From Achatina immaculata (Eukaryota; Mollusca; Gastropoda; Stylommatophora; Achatinidae), in assembly GCA_009760885.1 (NCBI GenBank), contig CM019714.1, forward strand, positions 5,545,312-5,609,311: 64,000 nt of DNA. Direction: 5' to 3'. A program made the translations under genes and the position numbers. Below the pieces are notes generated by a model. That model worked only from the letters and a program-made list of their open reading frames with translations, made no database searches and was not told the origin of the DNA. Of the stretch, positions 58,742 to 64,000 are shown in pieces. Numbering within the stretch: the first letter of the stretch is position 1; the number at the start of each line of letters is the position of its first letter.

Positions 58742-59126
58742 AGAAACACATAAACGCCTTTGAATGTAAATGCTACAGAAGAGTTCTCCAAATATCGTGG
58801 ACACAAAAAAGAACAAATATATCTATACTACAAGAGCTTAATATTGAAGAAGGCTGACTAGTGAAGAGGATTAAAGAGAGAAAACTTAAATATTTTGGAC
58901 ACATTAAACGTCATGATAATTTAGAGAAGACCGTCTTGGAAGGGTACATAATGGGAAAAAGAAAGAGAGGAAGACCAAGGAGAAGATGGCTGCAAGACAT
59001 CGTTGATAATCTGCAAATGGATGCATCAGCAGCAGGCCATCTTGCTCACAACCGAGAGGCCTACAGGAGTGCTGTTTGGGAGGCAAAGTTCCGCAAGGGA
59101 CATGCAAATGAATGAATGAATGAATG
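58742..59126 (+). mobile_element. 5'-truncated LINE insertion with 15-bp TSD
   Basis: Flanked by a perfect direct repeat atggtaacagatgtg (58727-58741 and 59127-59141). Nearly identical to 32125-32500: NAFECKCYRRVLQISWTQKR, then a TGA replacing Trp near 58857, KLKYFGHIKRHDNLEK, KRKRGRPRRRWLQDIV and FRKGHANE, followed by an ATGA tail. A few substitutions separate it from the other copy, so both are recent offspring of one active LINE family. Confidence 0.9.
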
Positions 59127-59141
59127 ATGGTAACAGATGTG

Positions 59142-59515
59142 TCATCAGCATGTGCGAGACTGTTAACAGCTGCCCCATTAAAAATAAATCTCTGACGGCT
59201 TCGAAGACTGTCCTGTCTCTCAAACCTAAACAAGTGAAGAGACGGCCCTTAAAAACCAAAACAACAACAACAATTAAACTTCACGTACTGGAGGTAAGCC
59301 ACGTACACGATCACCTAAACTAAAAGAAGCACCCTTCCACGCCCCACTTTTCCAAGTCGCGACTAAATCACTTAACACATGGACAGAGAAATCAAACACG
59401 TGCTCTCAGGTACATCCTGGTTTATCTCGAAATGTCCTCCTACTGTCTGCCACATGAAGGTTTTACCTCGCGTGATTTCCGACAAACACGAGAAGTCCCT
59501 CCCGCAACAGTCGTG

Positions 59516-59560
<45 letters not shown>

Positions 59561-60395
59561 GGAGCTAAGTTTCCTTAGATCTTTGGTGAGGCTTTCGCAA
59601 TGAGGGCTCCGCGAGAGTTCGCTAATGATTCCCTTAGAGGCCATAATTAAAAATAAACATCATCTCTAAAGAAATAAACAAGATAAATCACTTCTTTTCA
59701 AAACATCTTCGACTGTTACTACTAGATTATTACTCGTATATCAACAACTCATCCCGCACAAACTCCTGTGGAATGTAGATATAACAAACTGCTTCCATGA
59801 AACCTGGATATCACTTGCAAGAATCCTATATTTTTTTTTTTAAAGTAGAGAAACGCTGATGCAGGTTTAGCACAAAAACTGAGCCAATCAGGAACCCAAA
59901 CTGGCAAATCTGCCCACAACAAACACTCTTAGGAGTTGTACTCTAGACACGGTCCACTGATTTTCTCCTCATTAAATCTTTCACTGTACAGCTACTAACG
60001 ACTCCAGCCCTACATTGATCCCGTATGCCCGTGGCAGACGTTAACTGAAGTAGTAAAACTGGTGCTAGACACCACAAAAAAGAGCACATCTCGCCAAACC
60101 TCGAGCTTTATAAACTTTCTTCACGAACCCTTTCACATCTAACATAAACCGACAACGTCAGCTCATGACACATAAAATGTCAGTGCATATATTCAGATAC
60201 TGAGAAGTCCATCTTGACATGGTCATTTGAAAGCAAGCGACCTCCACATAATATCTTGCATATGTCAGTGAAAGCAAGGCGCTTCCACATAACAATTTCG
60301 TATGTATATGTCAGAGAATCAAGCCATTCGACAAATGACATATTTACTGAAAAACAAATACATCACAACACTGTACACGAAAATTTTCCTCCCAA
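59142..60395. other. unassigned sequence
   Basis: No gene recognised over 1.25 kb. A GA run lies at 59519-59558. Confidence 0.5.
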
Positions 60396-60399
60396 CTCT

Positions 60400-60740
60400 A
60401 AGTTATCAATATCAAACACAGACACTAATAAAGTTATCAATATCAAACACAGACACTAACAAAGTTATCAATATCAAACACGGACACTAACAAAGTTACC
60501 AATATCAAACACAGACACTAACAAAGTTATCAATATCAAACACAGACACTAACAAAGTTATCAATATCAAACACGGACACTAACAAAGTTATCAATATCA
60601 AACACAGACACTAACAAAGTTATCAATATCAAACACGGACACTAACAAAGTTATCAATATCAAACACAGACACTAACAAAGTTATCAATATCAAACACAG
60701 ACACTAACAAAGTTATCAATATCAAACACAGACACTAACA
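60400..60740. repeat. 31-bp minisatellite
   Basis: Eleven units of agttatcaatatcaaacaca plus gacactaacaa. An A-run follows at 60750-60768. Confidence 0.95.
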
Positions 60741-60775
60741 GCCAAACACAGAAAAAAAAAAAAAAAAAGAAACCA

Positions 60776-60960
60776 TCATGGCAGAAATGAGACGTTTAAG
60801 GAGAATACTACTGTAACTGTAACAAGACCTGACCAAATAGGGAAAAGACACCATCAGGGCAAAGGCTGGAGTAACACCAGTACTACACTACATCCAGAAA
60901 CAGCAAGTGACATGGTTTGACCATATTGCACGACTGCCGCCAGGCATTCTGGTGTATTCT
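60776..60960 (+). pseudogene. LINE ORF2 C-terminal fragment
   Basis: Frames give IMAEMRRLRRIL, then KDTIRAKAGVTPVLHYIQKQ and QVTWFDHIARLPP. AEMR.LRR and the Q.TWF.H..R.P block are typical of the LINE C-terminal zinc-knuckle region. Stops interrupt it. Confidence 0.6.
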
Positions 60961-61380
60961 GTACAAGGAGGGATGCCGCAAAGATACTTTTTTTCCATTT
61001 TTTTTTAGTTATATGTTGTTTGTGTATGTGTACGTAATCCTTGAAAAAGGCTCACGCCCAAATATTGGATGTTGTATGTTTTTTTTTTCATTTATACATT
61101 CTCATCTTACTCTCATACTTTCTGCTGTTTGTTTTTTCTCACTATCCTCACTCCCTCTGTCGCTTTGTAAAACTGGATCATACGCCGCCATTCAGAGTTG
61201 GGACCAAAGACATTTTGTCTTGCTTGTGCTATGTAGGTACATGTGTAACATTTATAAGGGAGTCGGTATCAACAGTAGAATACTAAAAAGAGTCTGGGGT
61301 CGAAGGTTAGTGGGTTTAACCAATTCCACAGTCCTTGACCTTCACAAGTACATGAGGCCACCATGTTAGAGATAAAATTG
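60961..61380. other. possible Penelope-like 3' remnant, otherwise unassigned
   Basis: Near 61045 the string cttgaaaaaggctcacgccc resembles the tgattaaggttcacgccg block of the Penelope-like element. Nothing else aligns by eye. Confidence 0.25.
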
Positions 61381-61714
61381 GAACACGCTGAAACAACCTG
61401 ACAAACCTTGAACACACCGTGAAAAAGCGCTGGAAGTGTGGAAAGAAACAGAAAAGTGCAATAAGGAAGTCAAATACGCCCTGGACAAAATGCGAACACA
61501 AAAAAATTGTCACTTTGAAACAAATAACAGCAACAGAAAAAAAAAAATTCTGAGAGTTGGCAAGATGTATACGATGCATTCAATACTGCTCTATATTCTG
61601 GTAACTTGGACTTGACCCGGCGTCTTTGTGATCACTTAATGTCACTTGTCAGGAAGGGCTGGAAGAAGTGACATTGCAAGAAATTAAATAATGACAGTAA
61701 CAATATTTCTCAAT
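61381..61714. other. unassigned unique sequence
   Basis: Nothing recognised. Confidence 0.5.
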
Positions 61715-61905
61715 CCATCACCATCATCACCATCATCATCATCACTTTTCATTCCCTTGAGAGCATAGGTCACGGATAACGGCTCTCCAGTTCTTTGGAA
61801 TTATTCTCTGCTTCCTTCCATGTGTATCCCTTGTCTCTGAGCACTGTCATAATTTCTCTTCTCCAAGTAAGTCTAGGTCTCCCTTGTTTTCTGAACTCAT
61901 GAACA
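61715..61905 (-). pseudogene. LINE ORF2 C-terminus with GAT tail
   Basis: The minus frame reads RKQGRPRLTWRREIMTVLRD, then YTWKEAENNSK, a frameshift, and NWRAVIRDLCSQGNEK, followed by a GATGATG tail (61717-61744 in reverse). Same family as 24945-25190, where the equivalent end is DLCSQRSERR. Confidence 0.8.
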
Positions 61906-62139
61906 GGCATAATTAATATAATGAAAACCATAATGCTGAAAGAAAAAAACTGAAGGAAACAAATATGGATGGCAGTAATAGGTAGACAACAGCAAAATAT
62001 GTTAAGATGTGTTACTGGTTTTTTGTTTGTTTGTTTTTTTGGCAGGGTCATCAATGTGAGCCATACACAACCCGGAGGAAGTAAAGTTACCAGGTAGTAA
62101 CACAGAAACACTTTAACAAAGATGTATGCAGACATAAAG
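61906..62139. other. unassigned unique sequence
   Basis: Nothing recognised. Confidence 0.5.
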
Positions 62140-62600
62140 CAGACAGGGAGTCTAAGGAATAGCTACACGCTATTAGGCAGACAACAAGTCTGAGGAGTAG
62201 TGACACGCTATTGGGCAGGCAACAAATTTAAGGAGTAGCTACTCGCTATTAGGCAGGCAACAAGTCTGAGAAGTGGTTACACACTATTAAGCAGGCAAAC
62301 AAATCTGAGGAGTGGCTACACGCTATTAGGCAGGCAACAAGTCTGAGGAGTGGCTACACACTATCAGGCAGGCAACAAGTCTGAGAAGTGGCTACACACT
62401 ATTAGGCAGGCAACAAGTCTGAGAAGTGGCTACACACTATTAGAAAGGCAACAAGTCTTAGGAGTGGCTACACACTATTAGAAAAGCAACAAGTCTGAGG
62501 AGTGGCTACACACTATTAGGCAGGCAACAAGTCTGAGGAGTGGCTACACACTATTAGAAAGGCAACAAGTCTGAGGAATGGCTACACACTATTAGACATA
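62140..62600. repeat. 38-bp minisatellite
   Basis: About 12 units of aggagtggctacacactatt plus aggcaggcaacaagtctg. Confidence 0.95.
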
Positions 62601-62836
62601 AGGCAGGAAGCAACAATCCGATGAGCAGCTACACAGTATCAAACTATTACAGGAACCATCACAACCAGCCCTTCTTCCAGAAATACCACATGATGATGAC
62701 GATGGCATTATATTCAGATGTGAACACTTCATAAACACCACAATCAAACACACACCAGGGTTTAAGTGCAATGCTTTAGATATCTTTTCAAATGTCACCA
62801 CGCCACAGCACAAGAGAAAGCTGCTTCGGGTGGTTT
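62601..62836 (+). other. protein-like open frame without ATG, unidentified
   Basis: A stop-to-stop plus frame of about 78 codons begins right after the minisatellite: SDEQLHSIKLLQEPSQPALL, PEIPHDDDDGIIFRCEHFIN, then KHTPGFKCNALDIFSN and stop. After the stop the same frame continues KLRRDPLVIKDALMNG. Composition is that of a folded, non-repetitive protein, and it has no start codon, so it could be an exon or a transposon relic. I recognise no family. Confidence 0.35.
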
Positions 62837-63370
62837 AAAAGCTGCGTCGTGATCCACTTGTGATCAAGGACGCCCTGATGAACGGCTGAGAGTGACTAGA
62901 AAGGAAAGTGTCATGGCTGACAGCTTCCAAATTGCCGCCTCCCAACCTTGTCATCTTGCCTGCGCCGAGCTTCTACTAAACTACGACATATAAGAACAGC
63001 TCATGTGTTTTAGTTATTTTCCTTCCTTTTTTTTTTTAACATGTCTGTTTTCTTTGCACTTGACTAATCAAGATCTAATGTTACTTCCTTCTTCTCGCAT
63101 AACTTACGCTCCCTTTATGAAAACATGAGACCGCATCGTGACGGTGAACCAGCCTTTCATGGATTCAGAAAACATCTTGTTTAACAAGAACAGGATTCGA
63201 TGTGTGAAAACTGACTTGTGTTTTTTGACTGTCCTCCGCTGCTGATGTCAAGGCGATGGCGAAGCACGGGCAGTGTTCTGAACGGTGAGTTCCACTGAGG
63301 CCCAGATTCAGGCCACGACAAGAGCTTTTTAGAAGGCTCCACTACCAACAGTACCACAGCCACTCTAGGT
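62837..63370. other. unassigned unique sequence
   Basis: A short frame at about 62912-62992 (MADSFQIAASQPCHLACAEL) may belong with the preceding open frame; otherwise nothing. Confidence 0.4.
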
Positions 63371-63371
63371 T

Positions 63372-63832
63372 AGCAGACATAAACAATCACATCAGTCTGT
63401 TTAATCTGGTTAAAGAATCAAATCCGTCTGTTTAGTCTGGTTAAAGAATCAAATCCGTCTGTTTAGTCTGGTTAAAGAAACATATAAGTCTGTTTAGTCT
63501 GGTTAAAGAATCACATCAGTCTGCTTAGTCTGGCTAAAGAATCACATCAGTCTGTTTAGTCTGGTTGAAGGATCATATCAGTCTGTTTAGTCTGGTTAAA
63601 GAATCACATCCGTCTGTTTAGTCTGGTTAAAGAATCACATCAGTCTGTTTAGTCTGGTTAAAGAATCACATCAGTCTGTTTAGTCTGGTTAAAGAATCAC
63701 ATCCGTCTGTTTAGTCTGGTTAAAGAATCACATCCGTCTGTTTAGTCTGGTTGAAGGATCACATCAGTCTGTTTAGTCTGGTTGAAAAATCACATCAGTC
63801 TGTTTAGTCTGGTTGAAAAATCACATTAGTCT
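63372..63832. repeat. 31-bp minisatellite
   Basis: Fifteen units of cacatcagtctgtttagtct plus ggttaaagaat. Confidence 0.95.
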
Positions 63833-63835
63833 GCC

Positions 63836-64000
63836 GGAGGGCGCATCATTAAAGACAGGGCCTGCCCATGAAATGCAGGGCGCACTCCGAGAAGCAAGGG
63901 CCCCCCATGAAGTACAGGGCACACCCTGAGAAGCAAGGGCCCCCCATGAAGTGCAGGGCACACCATGAGAAGCAAGACCCCCCTTTCCATGAAATGCAAG
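63836..64000. repeat. roughly 39-bp repeat, runs off the window
   Basis: About four units of gagaagcaagggccccccat plus gaagtacagggcacaccct. Truncated by the window end. Confidence 0.9.

Noticed and set aside
61041..61369. Overlapping 80-150 codon frames
   Set aside because: T-rich sequence with poly-Phe stretches and no motif; probably chance.

Overview
The window is eukaryotic, intron-era junk-rich DNA with no convincing host gene. It carries animal-type transposons (mariner DD34D, Tc1 DD34E, several APE-type LINE families, a Penelope-like element) plus a very high density of minisatellites. That mix suggests a large invertebrate genome; a mollusc or other lophotrochozoan is my guess, but nothing here proves the phylum.

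Layout. 1-5 kb: a truncated mariner, then a decayed L1/Tx1-like LINE whose 3' coding end has been amplified into a 55-bp minisatellite. 5-8.6 kb: four more minisatellites. 8.6-17.9 kb: an endonuclease/reverse-transcriptase LINE on the minus strand, split by a nearly complete Tc1 element (8893-10390); its linker has become a 39-bp protein-phase repeat array, and the endonuclease half is tandemly triplicated in a roughly 2.1-kb higher-order repeat. 17.9-20.4 kb: a 1243-bp tandem duplication. 20-30 kb: minisatellites, 5'-truncated LINE 3' ends and one perfect 72-nt palindrome. 30-33.5 kb: a second mariner copy, a 60-bp array into which a young LINE 3' end has inserted with a 12-bp target-site duplication (TSD), and a CT-rich array. 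33.7-37.8 kb: LINE reverse transcriptase and C-terminal fragments. 37.8-40.2 kb: a second Tc1 copy split by a roughly 900-bp retroposon. 40.6-45.8 kb: a degenerate copy of an uncharacterised, probably transposon-encoded protein, whose first exon region lies in a 1.8-kb duplication with a Penelope-like terminal repeat. 45.9-55.6 kb: large minisatellites and nested 0.9- and 2.05-kb duplications. 56.0-57.3 kb: a Penelope-like element with a GIY-YIG domain, a perfect 69-bp terminal inverted repeat and a 14-bp TSD. 57-64 kb: LINE 3' ends, more minisatellites and a few short unexplained open frames.

How the parts work together: there is no operon-like or pathway logic. The content is nested insertion followed by slippage and unequal exchange. 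Several arrays sit at the edges of larger duplications, so the minisatellites look like the substrate on which the segmental duplications arose. All transposase and reverse-transcriptase copies seen are truncated, frameshifted or stopped, except the short LINE C-terminal frame at 31746-32495. Function assignments rest on recognised motifs; no database search was possible.
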